Below, in pieces: positions 1 to 8,604 of a stretch of DNA of 64,000 nucleotides (positions are counted from its first letter, which is position 1; each line of letters begins with the position of its first letter). A model generated the notes under the pieces. The model ran no database searches and was not told the origin of the DNA. It saw only the letters and a program-made list of their open reading frames with translations. The stretch is taken from contig JAZKHE010000003.1 in NCBI GenBank assembly GCA_040385525.1, forward strand, positions 52,492 through 116,491, read 5' to 3'. The stretch is from JAZKHE01 sp040385525 (lineage in GTDB: Bacteria > Bacteroidota > Bacteroidia > UBA4408). Both the position numbers and the translations under genes were made by a program.

Positions 1-615
1 TACAGTTGCAAGTGTTTTAGATGAACTTTCTATTTTTTCAAAATTTGTATTATTTTTTTTAGCAATAAAAATATCAGCTTTTACTGGAATAGCTTTGCTA
101 TCCATTTTAGCTTCAACATAAAACAATTGATTGCCATCGTTTGTAATTTCTGCATCAAAATTTATCCAATAATTTTTTTCTTTTGCAATGTTTTCAATTG
201 TTGTATTGTTGCTTAAAGTGCCATTATTAAACTCTGCATAATACAACGATTTTAATGTGCTCGCGTAGTTGTTTGTTGATACATAATAAAAATTATTATT
301 GGCATCCATACTGGCAACGCCTTCAATTTCGGGCGAATTTACGTTTGCTATTTCTCCTTGATATGAAAATAAGGTGTCGTTTATTTTAAGTGCCCAATGC
401 AAATTGGTGTTTTCTGGTTGCGAATTCAAATTATTAAAAAACAATATTTTGTCGTCTTTAGTAATAAAAGGCTCCATAATATTGCCTGTATAGCCACTTA
501 TTGTTGCTTTTACAGGAGTATCAAAACTTATTACTGCCGATTGTTCTTCTTTTTTACAAGAGAAAAATGCAAGAATTGAAAAAAGAAAAATTAAATTAAA
601 AATGAAATTTTTCAT
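1..615 (-). CDS. Lipoprotein with beta-propeller-like repeats, partial (C-terminus beyond the window)
   Basis: The frame is open from the ATG at 613-615 to the window edge (205 codons, no stop), so only the N-terminal part is seen. Residues 1-19 form a hydrophobic signal sequence followed by FFSC with Cys20, a lipobox, so the product should be an exported lipoprotein. Phrases such as EPFITKDDKILFF and EGVASMDANNNFYYVS look like PD40/TolB-type propeller blades, which is a weak family guess. It lies 9 bases after the PfkB kinase stop on the same strand and is probably co-transcribed with it. Its function is unknown. Confidence 0.7.
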   Translation of the reverse strand, partial: MKNFIFNLIFLFSILAFFSCKKEEQSAVISFDTPVKATISGYTGNIMEPFITKDDKILFFNNLNSQPENTNLHWALKINDTLFSYQGEIANVNSPEIEGVASMDANNNFYYVSTNNYASTLKSLYYAEFNNGTLSNNTTIENIAKEKNYWINFDAEITNDGNQLFYVEAKMDSKAIPVKADIFIAKKNNTNFEKIESSSKTLATV

Positions 616-624
616 TGTGAAAAA

Positions 625-1623
625 TTATTTTGAAAGTTTTTCTGCTTCCGCTAAAAGTTGATTTTTATCGATAGAAACTACACCTAATTTTTCGCAAACT
701 AATCCGCCTGCAAGGTTAGATAATTCAGCTAAAACCTGATTGCTTGTGTTTTTAGCTAAACACAAAGTGGCTACACTTATAACAGTATCGCCTGCACCCG
801 ATACATCTGCAATGTTGCGAATGTGCGCTGGTGCTGAAAAATTTTCGGTTGGCGTTGCAATATAAACACCCAATTCAGAAAGTGTAATTAATGCTTTTTT
901 TGCCTGCAATTTATTTAATAAATCGTTTACAGCATTGTTTAATTGAGCAGTGTTTTTCGCATCAAAATCAATTTTTAAACCTTCTTTTAACTCGCGTAAA
1001 TTGGGTTTAAAAAGTGTAACGTTTTTGTAGCTTAGAAAATTATTTTTTTTCGGATCAACCGCAGTTGGAATAGTATGTTTGTTGGCAATACTTACAATAC
1101 GTTCAATACCAGCAGGAGTGAGGCAACCTTTGTCGTAATCTTCAAAAATGATTGCATCTATTTTTTTTGTTTTAATGCAGTTTTCAATTGCAGCAATTAA
1201 TTTTTCTTCTTCGTTTTGGTTTATGTTGTGCAACATTTCTTCGTCAACACGAAGCATTTGATGATTGTTACCAATAATACGAGTTTTAACGGTGGTAGTT
1301 CTTTCGTTAGATAAAATAATTCCATCGCTGTTCATTTGTTGATTTTGTAACAACGCACAAAACAATTTTCCATTTTCATCGTTTCCAATTACGGAACACA
1401 AAACAGGATTTGCTCCCAAAGCTTTAATATTTAAAGCTACATTGGCAGCGCCACCCAAACGATTTTCTTTTTTGTTAACAGCAACTATTGGCACGGGTGC
1501 TTCTGGAGAGATTCGTGATACATTACCAAACACATAAGAATCAATCATAACATCGCCTACAATTAAAATATTTAATTGATTAAACGATTCGAATAATTGA
1601 TGGAGTTCGGTTTTGTTTAGCAC
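625..1623 (-). CDS. PfkB-family sugar kinase, D-glycero-beta-D-manno-heptose-7-phosphate kinase-like
   Basis: This is a ribokinase/PfkB-fold kinase of 332 residues. The N-terminal substrate motif GGAAN is at about 57-61, and the C-terminal SGAGDT motif with the catalytic Asp is near 279. It lacks the nucleotidyltransferase half found in bifunctional HldE. The family phosphorylates heptose 7-phosphate at C1 on the way to ADP-heptose for the LPS core. Stand-alone versions with this kinase-only layout are common in Bacteroidota, so the substrate is inferred. It starts 2 bases after the aminotransferase stop, which indicates an operon with the genes upstream (tgt, permease, aminotransferase). Confidence 0.8.
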   Translation of the reverse strand: MLNKTELHQLFESFNQLNILIVGDVMIDSYVFGNVSRISPEAPVPIVAVNKKENRLGGAANVALNIKALGANPVLCSVIGNDENGKLFCALLQNQQMNSDGIILSNERTTTVKTRIIGNNHQMLRVDEEMLHNINQNEEEKLIAAIENCIKTKKIDAIIFEDYDKGCLTPAGIERIVSIANKHTIPTAVDPKKNNFLSYKNVTLFKPNLRELKEGLKIDFDAKNTAQLNNAVNDLLNKLQAKKALITLSELGVYIATPTENFSAPAHIRNIADVSGAGDTVISVATLCLAKNTSNQVLAELSNLAGGLVCEKLGVVSIDKNQLLAEAEKLSK

Positions 1624-1625
1624 GT

Positions 1626-2819
1626 TTAACTTAGTTTAGCAAGTCCTTCTTTAATTCTTTTAATTGACTCAATAATTTTATCTTCAGAAGTTGCATACGA
1701 AAAGCGGAAACAATTGTTGTCGCCAAATGCATCGCCCGAAACCAAAGCAACATGAGCTTCTTCTAACAAATATATACACAAATCGTAAGAGTTATTAATT
1801 ACGCCTTTGCTATGTTTTTTACCAAAGTAGTATGAAATATCTGGGAAAATATAAAACGCACCTTCAGGAATATAAGTTTTAACTCCAGGAATTTCATTTA
1901 ATAATTTTATTACAATATCTCTTCGCTTTTTAAAGGCGTCGCACATTGGTTGCGTTACGCTTTTTGGAGCAGAAACTGCTGCTAATGCTGCACGTTGAGC
2001 AATAGAACAAGCACCAGATGTAAACTGACCTTGCATTTTTTCGCAAGCATCGGCAATCCATTTTGGAGCACCAATAAATCCTATTCTCCAGCCTGTCATA
2101 GCAAAACCTTTTGATACGCCGTTAACAGTAATTACTCTTTCGTACATTTCTGGAAACTGCGCTAAACTTTCGTGACCACCAACAAAATTTATGTGTTCGT
2201 AAATTTCGTCGCAAATAACAAATAAGTTAGGATGTTTAGCAACCACTTGTGCAATAGCTTTTAATTCGGTTTTTGAATAAACCGAACCAGAAGGATTACA
2301 AGGTGTGCTAAAAATAAGCATTTTAGTTTTAGGCGTAATTGCTTTTTCTAATTGCTCTGCAGTAAATTTAAAATTTTGTTCAACTGATGTAGGAATTTCA
2401 ACTGGAATTCCATCAGCTAATTTTATAATTTCGATATAACTTACCCAATATGGAATTGGTACAATAACTTCGTCACCTTTGTTTACTAAACTCAATACTA
2501 CATTGGCAATTGATTGTTTTGCACCTGTTGAAACTACAATTTGATTTGCATCGTAGTGTAGGTTGTTATCACGTTTAAATTTTTCAGCAATAGCTTGTTT
2601 TAAATCTAAATAACCGGGTACTGGTGTGTATCTTGTAAAATTATCATCGATAGCTTTTTTGGCTGCTTCTTTAATAAAATCGGGCGTATTAAAATCGGGT
2701 TCTCCAATACTTAAGCTAATAACGTCTAATCCTTTTGCTTGTAATTCGCGCGCCATTTTTGTCATGGCCAAAGTTTGAGATTCTGATAATTTTGTTATTC
2801 TGTCTGAAAGTAAGCTCAT
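1626..2819 (-). CDS. Class I/II pyridoxal-phosphate aminotransferase (aspartate-type)
   Basis: A fold-type I aminotransferase of about 397 residues. It shows SLSIGEPDF near the N-terminus, the loop FSTPCNPSG, and NGVSKGFAMTGWRIGF, whose Ser-Lys carries the PLP Schiff-base lysine. These match bacterial AspC/AspB-type enzymes of the I-gamma group, which exchange the amino group between aspartate and 2-oxoglutarate. I chose the ATG at 2817-2819 because the seven residues upstream (from 2840) are not family-like, while MSLLSDRI is a typical start. It sits between the LptF/G-like permease and the sugar kinase on one strand. Its exact amino acid preference cannot be read from sequence. Confidence 0.9.
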   Translation of the reverse strand: MSLLSDRITKLSESQTLAMTKMARELQAKGLDVISLSIGEPDFNTPDFIKEAAKKAIDDNFTRYTPVPGYLDLKQAIAEKFKRDNNLHYDANQIVVSTGAKQSIANVVLSLVNKGDEVIVPIPYWVSYIEIIKLADGIPVEIPTSVEQNFKFTAEQLEKAITPKTKMLIFSTPCNPSGSVYSKTELKAIAQVVAKHPNLFVICDEIYEHINFVGGHESLAQFPEMYERVITVNGVSKGFAMTGWRIGFIGAPKWIADACEKMQGQFTSGACSIAQRAALAAVSAPKSVTQPMCDAFKKRRDIVIKLLNEIPGVKTYIPEGAFYIFPDISYYFGKKHSKGVINNSYDLCIYLLEEAHVALVSGDAFGDNNCFRFSYATSEDKIIESIKRIKEGLAKLS

Positions 2820-2880
2820 AAATATAATGTTGTAGTACAAATCTAATAAAATGATAGAATAGTTGGTGTTTTTATACGAA

Positions 2881-3963
2881 TTATTTAGGTGCTATTTTGA
2901 TTAAGTATAAAGCCAAAACCATATAAATCATATGCGGAATAAACACGGCTATTTGAGCCGGAACGTTAGCGTTTGTTGCAAATGTAATTGCAATTTGCAT
3001 AAATAATATAAACGAAAAACTAATAAGCAAACCGATACCAATATGCACTCCAATACCGCCGCGCACTTTTCGGCTCGACATAGCAACACCAATTAATGTA
3101 AGTACAAATGTAGCGAGTGGATAAGCCATTCTTTGGTATTTTTCAACTTCAAAATAAGGTACTTCGTCAGAGCCTTTTTGTTTCTCAACTTCAATAAATT
3201 TATTTAGTTCAAAATAATTCATTGTTTCAATTAAATTATCTTTTCGCACGTTAAACTCTGTGTCATTAAAGATAAATGCAGTATCAAGTGTAATGGTTGT
3301 TCTTAGTGTTTCTTTCGTTGAATCGATTGTTCTAATTCTAACATTTTCGGCATGCCAATTTTTTTTAATAGTATCCCATCTAAGTACATCACTCATAAAT
3401 TTGTAATTCACTTTACCGTTTTTAATTTTTTCGTAGCTAAACTGATAGCCAATATTATCGTATGTATTAAAGCTTTGAAAATAAATAAATTCGCCAGGTT
3501 GTATTTGTTTATGAATATTCATATCGCCATTCCAGTATCGGTTGCGCACATATCTGGCTTCAAAAGCAAGTCGTTTTTCGTTTGCAGGAGGAATTACAAA
3601 ATTGATAAGGTAAAAAGACAATATTGATAGAATTGTTGCCGCAATCATAAAGGGTAACAAAAATCTTTTAAAACTAACTCCGCTACTTAGTATGGCAACA
3701 ATTTCGGTATTAGCCGCCATTTTTGAAGTGAAAAATATTACGGAAATAAATGTAAAAAGCGGACTAAATAAATTAACAAAGTAGGGTATAAAATTAAAAT
3801 AGTAATCGAAAATTATAGCTTCTATAGGAGCTTCTTTCTCAATAAAATCATCAATTTTTTCTGAAATATCAAATACAATTACAATAGAAATAATAATAGC
3901 TATAGCAAAAATAAAAGTGCCTAAAAACTTTTTAATAATGTATAGATCTATTTTTTTTATCAT
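2881..3963 (-). CDS. LptF/LptG-family (YjgP/YjgQ) lipopolysaccharide export permease
   Basis: 360 residues with the layout of this family: about three membrane helices in the first 120 residues, a central periplasmic beta-rich segment (about 125-265), and three helices at the C-terminus. The opening IDLYIIKKFLGTF and the segment YPLATFVLTLIGVAMSSRK are typical family features. LptF and LptG form the membrane part of the LptB2FG ABC transporter that extracts LPS from the inner membrane. Bacteroidota usually carry separate family members at different loci, and I cannot say which subunit this is. It follows tgt, a gene order I know to be common in the phylum. Confidence 0.88.
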   Translation of the reverse strand: MIKKIDLYIIKKFLGTFIFAIAIIISIVIVFDISEKIDDFIEKEAPIEAIIFDYYFNFIPYFVNLFSPLFTFISVIFFTSKMAANTEIVAILSSGVSFKRFLLPFMIAATILSILSFYLINFVIPPANEKRLAFEARYVRNRYWNGDMNIHKQIQPGEFIYFQSFNTYDNIGYQFSYEKIKNGKVNYKFMSDVLRWDTIKKNWHAENVRIRTIDSTKETLRTTITLDTAFIFNDTEFNVRKDNLIETMNYFELNKFIEVEKQKGSDEVPYFEVEKYQRMAYPLATFVLTLIGVAMSSRKVRGGIGVHIGIGLLISFSFILFMQIAITFATNANVPAQIAVFIPHMIYMVLALYLIKIAPK

Positions 3964-3965
3964 TC

Positions 3966-4055
3966 CTTTTTTAGTTTATGGTTTTTAGTTTATTGTTTTC
4001 AGTTTAAAGTTTTATTTGGGTTAATCACTAATCACTAACGACTAATCACTATACA
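3966..4055. repeat. Low-complexity intergenic tract
   Basis: Between the permease start and the tgt stop, the DNA is built of imperfect short units: first TTTAGTTTATGG-like, then CACTAATCACTAACGACTAA-like. It is not coding. Similar degenerate tracts recur at several other intergenic sites in this window. Confidence 0.55.
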
Positions 4056-5186
4056 CTAAAGTCGAGTTGCCAAACGTTTTACCATAATATCTTTCCATTC
4101 AGAAAAAGTTCCTTCCATTATTTTTTCGCGTGCTTGCTTAACTAGTTCCAAATAAAATGCCAAATTATGTATACTTGCAATTTGCGCAGCTAAGCGTTCT
4201 TCGGCAGCAAACAAATGTCTTAAATAGGCTTTGGAGTAACTTTTATCTACGTAAGAAGTTCCGTTTTCGTCTAAAACAGAAAAATCTTCTTTCCATTTTT
4301 CGTTTTTAATATTAATAATTCCTTCGCTGGTAAACAACATTCCGTTTCGTGCATTGCGCGTAGGCATTACACAATCAAGCATATCAATACCCAAAGCAAT
4401 GTTTTCTAAAATATTTACGGGAGTACCTACGCCCATTAAGTATCGCGGTTTATCTTTTGGTAAAATATCGCAAACTAGTTCGCACATTTCATACATCATT
4501 TCGGCTGGCTCACCAACAGATAAGCCACCAATAGCATTGCCTTCTCTATTTTGAGCTGCAATAAATTCGGCCGATTTTATTCTTAAATCTTTGTAAGTAC
4601 TGCCTTGCACAATTGGAAACAACGACTGCGAATGACCATATTTTGCTGGTGTTGAATCAAAACGATCAATACATCGAGTTAGCCAACGATGCGTCATTTC
4701 CATTGAATTTTTCGCATAATTGTAATCGCAAGGATAAGGCGTACACTCATCAAAAGCCATAATAATATCGGCGCCAATGATACGCTGAATATCCATTACA
4801 TGTTCTGGAGTAAAAATATGTTTTGAACCATCAATATGCGAGTTAAATTTTACACCTTCTTCAGTAATTTTTCGTGTTCCCGATAAAGAATAAACCTGAA
4901 AACCACCACTATCGGTTAAAATTGGGTGTTCCCAACCCATAAATTTATGTAAGCCTCCCGCTTTTTCTAAAACTTTTAAGCCTGGTCGTAAATATAAATG
5001 ATAGGTATTTCCTAATATAATTTGTGCTTTAATATCGTCTCTTAACTCGTGTTGGTGAACTGCTTTTACGCTACCAACAGTACCCACAGGCATAAAAATA
5101 GGTGTTTGTATTGTACCGTGGTCGTTTGTTATTTCTCCAGCTCGAGCCTTAGTTTTTGCGTCGGTTTTTAAGAGTTTAAATTGCAT
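4056..5186 (-). CDS. tgt: Queuine/preQ1 tRNA-ribosyltransferase
   Basis: About 376 residues. The nucleophile region LTDSGGFQVYSL, the base-binding loop GGLSVGEP, and VMPTRNARNG identify tRNA-guanine transglycosylase, which swaps G34 of GUN-anticodon tRNAs for preQ1. The ATG at 5184-5186 is chosen because MQFKLLKTDAKTKARAGE matches the usual N-terminus; the 17 residues upstream (from 5237) do not. In the usual C-terminal zinc site (Cys-x-Cys-x2-Cys plus a His) the cysteines are absent here. The segment reads DENGTSYVDKSYSKAYLRHL and keeps only the His. It is the first gene of a minus-strand run leading into the permease. Confidence 0.93.
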   Translation of the reverse strand: MQFKLLKTDAKTKARAGEITNDHGTIQTPIFMPVGTVGSVKAVHQHELRDDIKAQIILGNTYHLYLRPGLKVLEKAGGLHKFMGWEHPILTDSGGFQVYSLSGTRKITEEGVKFNSHIDGSKHIFTPEHVMDIQRIIGADIIMAFDECTPYPCDYNYAKNSMEMTHRWLTRCIDRFDSTPAKYGHSQSLFPIVQGSTYKDLRIKSAEFIAAQNREGNAIGGLSVGEPAEMMYEMCELVCDILPKDKPRYLMGVGTPVNILENIALGIDMLDCVMPTRNARNGMLFTSEGIINIKNEKWKEDFSVLDENGTSYVDKSYSKAYLRHLFAAEERLAAQIASIHNLAFYLELVKQAREKIMEGTFSEWKDIMVKRLATRL

Positions 5187-5304
5187 ATTTCTTAATGTAG
5201 ATACAAAGAACGTAATTTTTTGCAAAGAATAGAACAAGTTACAATTGTTAATTTCTTTGTTTAAAGTCTTATTTAAAAAGTAAGTTTTTAACTCGCCATA
5301 AGTT

Positions 5305-5312
5305 TACTTTTG
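5305..5312 (+). promoter_or_regulatory. Candidate -7 promoter element for the glycosyltransferase operon
   Basis: TACTTTTG matches the Bacteroidota -7 pattern TAnnTTTG and lies 18 bases before the ATG at 5331. No clear TTG lies at the right upstream distance, so this is a partial match. Confidence 0.4.
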
Positions 5313-5330
5313 CACTAGAGTTACTATATT

Positions 5331-6446
5331 ATGACGTTAAGTGTTGTTTTTTATGTGCTGTTAGCACTTTTTGTTTTGGCTTTTAGTGTTCAGTTGTATT
5401 ATTATTTGGGCATTTTTGCAAAATTATCTTATTTTAAAAAAGAGGTTTCTAATAATAAACCACCAGTTTCTATTGTTATTTGCGCTCGTAACGAGTTCGA
5501 AAATTTAGAAAAGCATTTGCCTTTATTGTTTTCGCAAAATTATCCGCAATACGAAGTTGTAATTGTAAATGATTGCTCTTTTGATGCCACAGCCGATTTG
5601 CTAAAAGAAGCCGAAAAACAACATTCTAACTTGCATGTTGTAACCTTAAAAGAAGAAGAAATTTATCGTCATGATAAAAAATTGGCTTTAATGTTAGGCA
5701 TTAAAGGTGCTAAATACGAACATTTATTGCTTACAGATGCTGATTGTATGCCTAATTCTGAAAATTGGATTAGCACAATGGCTCAAAATTTTGATAAGCA
5801 AACAGAAATAGTTTTGGGTTATGGGGCTTACGAAAAAAGAAAAGGTTTTTTAAATAAAATTATTCGCTTCGATTCTTTTTTTGCTGCTGCTCAGTACTTG
5901 TCGAGCGCAATAGTTGGCAAGCCATATATGGGAGTTGGGCGAAATTTAGCCTATACCAAATCATTGTTTTTTAAAAATAAAGGTTTTGCAACACATTACC
6001 ACATACAAAGTGGCGACGATGATTTGTTTGTAAATAGAGCAGCAAATTCGGCTAATACAAAAATAGAAATTGAGCATAGTAGTCATACTATTTCGGTACC
6101 AAAAGAAACTTTTAAAACTTGGTTTAAACAAAAGAAAAGACACTTAACCACTGCAAAACATTATAAGAGCGAAGATAGAAATAGACTCGCTTTGCATCAT
6201 TTATCGCACTACCTTTTTTGGCTTTCGTTTATTGCATTAGTTGTGCTTAATAATTTAATTTTTGTTGTTTTAGGTATTTTTATTTTGAGATTAGTTATTC
6301 AAATGATTATCTTTAAAAAAGCAATGGAAAAATTAAACGAAAAAGATTTGCTTTGGCTAACACCCATTTTTGAATTCTTTTTATTGTTTTTTTATCCTAT
6401 ACTTGTAGTGTCCAACACGTTTGTAAAGCAACATAAATGGAAATAA
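5331..6446 (+). CDS. Membrane-anchored family 2 glycosyltransferase
   Basis: 371 residues. A membrane helix lies at about 5-27. A GT-A domain follows, with SIVICARNE (47-55), a nucleotide-binding Asp at 81, the metal-binding DAD at 136-138, the acceptor-site GDD at 228-230 and QKKRH at 267-271 in place of QxxRW. Two or three C-terminal helices follow (about 285-365). The layout is that of processive or lipid-linked GT2 enzymes facing the cytoplasm. Donor and acceptor are unknown. Its last 10 bases overlap the start of the sigma factor gene, so the two are translationally linked. Confidence 0.85.
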   Translation: MTLSVVFYVLLALFVLAFSVQLYYYLGIFAKLSYFKKEVSNNKPPVSIVICARNEFENLEKHLPLLFSQNYPQYEVVIVNDCSFDATADLLKEAEKQHSNLHVVTLKEEEIYRHDKKLALMLGIKGAKYEHLLLTDADCMPNSENWISTMAQNFDKQTEIVLGYGAYEKRKGFLNKIIRFDSFFAAAQYLSSAIVGKPYMGVGRNLAYTKSLFFKNKGFATHYHIQSGDDDLFVNRAANSANTKIEIEHSSHTISVPKETFKTWFKQKKRHLTTAKHYKSEDRNRLALHHLSHYLFWLSFIALVVLNNLIFVVLGIFILRLVIQMIIFKKAMEKLNEKDLLWLTPIFEFFLLFFYPILVVSNTFVKQHKWK

Positions 6447-7045
6447 ACGAAAACCTATCCGACAAAGCGCAACACGATTACAAGCTAGTAAAACTGGCTA
6501 TTGAAACTGGTAATCAAAAAGCCTATGCCGAATTAATGGACAGATATCGTGACTCTGTTTACTACATGCTTTTAAAAATGGTAAACAATAAAGACGATGC
6601 TGATGATTTAACCATTGAAGCCTTTGGCAAAGCATTTAATCGTTTGCACCAATATGTGCCGAGTTACGCATTTAGCACTTGGTTATTTAAAATAGCCACC
6701 AACAATTGCATTGATTACATTAGAAGAAAAAAATCGAATACTTTTTCTATCGATACAGGAATGCAAAACGACGAAGGTGGTTCTATTAATTTAGATATTA
6801 AATTTGATGGAATTGGACCTGAAGAAACGGTAATTAAAAAAGAAAAAATAAAATTAATGCACGAGGTGGTTGATAAACTAAAGCCACGCTACAAACAATT
6901 AATTGAGCTGCGTTATTTTGAAGAATTATCTTACGAAGAAATTTCTGTTCGTTTAGATTTACCAACAGGTACAGTTAAAGCGCAATTATTTAGAGCAAGA
7001 GAGTTTTTATACAACATCTTGAAAAATTCTCACGATAAAATTTAA
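6437..7045 (+). CDS. ECF-type RNA polymerase sigma factor
   Basis: 202 residues with the two-domain sigma-70 ECF layout. Region 2 (about 20-90) includes the DADDLTIEAFGKAF helix, and region 4 (about 140-195) has the helix-turn-helix ELSYEEISVRLDLPTGTVK. It overlaps the glycosyltransferase by 10 bases and ends exactly where rsmG starts. No anti-sigma gene adjoins it, so this may be one of the constitutive or growth-related ECF factors that Bacteroidota carry near rsmG. Its regulon is unknown. Confidence 0.9.
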   Translation: MEINENLSDKAQHDYKLVKLAIETGNQKAYAELMDRYRDSVYYMLLKMVNNKDDADDLTIEAFGKAFNRLHQYVPSYAFSTWLFKIATNNCIDYIRRKKSNTFSIDTGMQNDEGGSINLDIKFDGIGPEETVIKKEKIKLMHEVVDKLKPRYKQLIELRYFEELSYEEISVRLDLPTGTVKAQLFRAREFLYNILKNSHDKI

Positions 7046-7699
7046 ATGTTAGAACAAGCATTGCAAGCAACACCTGATGTTGATTTAATTTACAACTACT
7101 TTCCAGAACTTAACAACAAAGCGAAAGAAAGATTTAAAAAACTATTTGAAACTTATTTTTTTTGGAACAATCAAATTAATGTAGTTTCTCGAAAAGATTT
7201 TCAGTTTTTTTACGAACGACATGTTTTGCATAGTTTAGGAATTGCAAAAGTTATTCAGTTTAAAAAAGGTACTACTGTTTTAGATGTTGGCACAGGTGGC
7301 GGTTTTCCAGGCATTCCTTTAGCAATAATGTTTCCAGAATGCGAATTTGTTTTGGTAGATTCTATTGGTAAAAAAATAAAAGTAGTTAACGAAGTAGCAG
7401 CTGCGTTGGGTTTAAAAAATGTAAAAGGAATACACAGTAGGGCAGAAGAAATAAATCAGCAATTTGATTTTGTAATTAGCCGTGCTGTTACGCAGTTTAA
7501 CGATTTTTATCCGTGGGTAAAAGGAAAGTTTTTAAAAAAATCGCAAAACGATTTAGCTAATGGAATTTTGTATTTAAAAGGTGGCGACTTAATCGAAGAG
7601 ATGAAAAACTTTTCGCAAAAAGTAACGTACTTTGATTTAAGCAATTATTTTTCCGAAGAGTTTTTTGAAACCAAAAAAGTGGTTTATATTCCTTGTTAA
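7046..7699 (+). CDS. rsmG: 16S rRNA (guanine527-N7)-methyltransferase
   Basis: 217 residues, the usual RsmG (GidB) length. The SAM-binding loop VLDVGTGGGFPGIP is at about 78-91, VLVDSIGKKIKV follows, and the conserved ISRAVTQF segment is near 150. The enzyme methylates N7 of G527 in 16S rRNA; loss in other bacteria gives low-level streptomycin resistance. The ATG directly abuts the sigma factor stop. The gene ends one base before a 25-base duplicate of the 3' end of the gene at 8605-9717, which places a cassette boundary right behind rsmG. Confidence 0.93.
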   Translation: MLEQALQATPDVDLIYNYFPELNNKAKERFKKLFETYFFWNNQINVVSRKDFQFFYERHVLHSLGIAKVIQFKKGTTVLDVGTGGGFPGIPLAIMFPECEFVLVDSIGKKIKVVNEVAAALGLKNVKGIHSRAEEINQQFDFVISRAVTQFNDFYPWVKGKFLKKSQNDLANGILYLKGGDLIEEMKNFSQKVTYFDLSNYFSEEFFETKKVVYIPC

Positions 7700-7700
7700 A

Positions 7701-7725
7701 TCAATACTCAATAAAATAAAAATAC
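7701..7725 (-). repeat. 25-base exact duplicate of the 3' end of the gene at 8605-9717
   Basis: This stretch is identical to 8605-8629, which encodes the last residues YFYFIEY and stop of the NTF2-like gene on the minus strand. It lies one base after the rsmG stop. The two copies are 904 bases apart and bracket a repeat-gene-repeat cassette. It may be the remnant of an older convergent gene end. Confidence 0.8.
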
Positions 7726-7730
7726 CTCTA

Positions 7731-7832
7731 GTTAGCGCGAGCTTGCAGCTCGTGCTAACACAAAACATTAATTAGAAAATAATATTTAAAGCAAAATTTG
7801 TCACGAGCCACAGGCTCGCGCCAGCGGAGGGA
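7731..7832 (+). repeat. Bipartite inverted-palindrome element, copy 1
   Basis: A left palindrome GTTAGCGCGAGCT with a TGC loop and its inverse (7731-7759) is followed by a roughly 42-base AT-rich spacer. A right palindrome CACGAGCC-ACA-GGCTCGCG is at 7802-7820, and a GCGGAGGGA tail ends at 7832. The right palindrome is an inverted version of the left, as in REP/BIME elements. Copies 2 and 3 are at 8473-8574 and 27192-27306. No RAYT-type transposase is in the window. Confidence 0.8.
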
Positions 7833-7861
7833 TGTTAACGGTAGTACACAAAAAAGTATTA

Positions 7862-8386
7862 TTATTTCTCTATCACCCAAATTTTACCATGCACATGAGT
7901 AATCCAATTCGGTCCATTCCTATTTGGATCATTAGATGAGAATGTTTTATCCAAGAAAATTTTCCAGTTTCTATTTTGGAAAACAGAGCCAATTATTTTT
8001 GGAGGAATTTCATTTGTATCTTTTTGTCCAGTATCCTTTCTAAATTGATCTAATCTCTCCTTAGTTCCAACAATAATTACGCTTTTAATTGTTCTAGGAT
8101 AAAATAACCATATTTGAAAGCTGAGATTCTTTTCTTTTAGATGAATATTTTTGTCCAATGATTTTTCAATTTCAAAAAATGCTTGAAATATTTCATTTGT
8201 AAATCTTTCAGGCGGATTATCTTCGCTGAACCAATAAAATGGAGGTAGGTTTAATCGGAAAGTAATTGGCTGCGCGTTGACTTTTAATTCCACAAATGGA
8301 TACGCTACTATATATTGCATCCAGTTGGAAAGAGTTTTTTTCTTTCTAATGTAACCTCTTATTTTTTTTCTAGATGTTTTATGCAT
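7862..8386 (-). CDS. Unknown protein in a repeat-flanked cassette
   Basis: 174 residues with no family I recognise, no signal peptide and no membrane segment. The N-terminus is very basic (MHKTSRKKIRGYIRKKK). The rest is mixed, with aromatic-rich patches such as LNLPPFYWFSEDNPPERF and an ending THVHGKIWVIEK. It lies alone between two same-orientation copies of the bipartite palindromic repeat, and outside those sits the 25-base duplication. The context marks it as accessory cargo, and no function can be assigned. The ATG at 8386 is the first in frame. Confidence 0.6.
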   Translation of the reverse strand: MHKTSRKKIRGYIRKKKTLSNWMQYIVAYPFVELKVNAQPITFRLNLPPFYWFSEDNPPERFTNEIFQAFFEIEKSLDKNIHLKEKNLSFQIWLFYPRTIKSVIIVGTKERLDQFRKDTGQKDTNEIPPKIIGSVFQNRNWKIFLDKTFSSNDPNRNGPNWITHVHGKIWVIEK

Positions 8387-8472
8387 GTATTACCGCTAAC
8401 TTGAATATAGGTCTGATAAGAGTCAGATATATTTATAACCAAATATACTATTTTTTGATTATAAATCCTATT

Positions 8473-8574
8473 GCCAGTGCGAGTTTGTAGTTCGTGCTAA
8501 CACAAAACATTAATTAGAAAATAACATTTAAAGTAAAATTTTTAACGAGTCACAGGCTCGCGCAAGCGGAGGGA
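8473..8574 (+). repeat. Bipartite inverted-palindrome element, copy 2
   Basis: Same orientation as copy 1 and at a constant offset of 742 bases across its length. The spacer and right half are nearly identical to copy 1. The left palindrome has drifted (GCGAGTTTGTAGTTCGTGC). The two copies bracket the 174-residue gene. Confidence 0.78.
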
Positions 8575-8604
8575 TAAAATAAGTTTTAATTTTATATTGA
8601 AATA

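Noticed and set aside
397..579. 60-codon plus-strand frame at the window start
   Set aside because: It lies opposite the lipoprotein gene that is open to the window edge; composition and start are poor.
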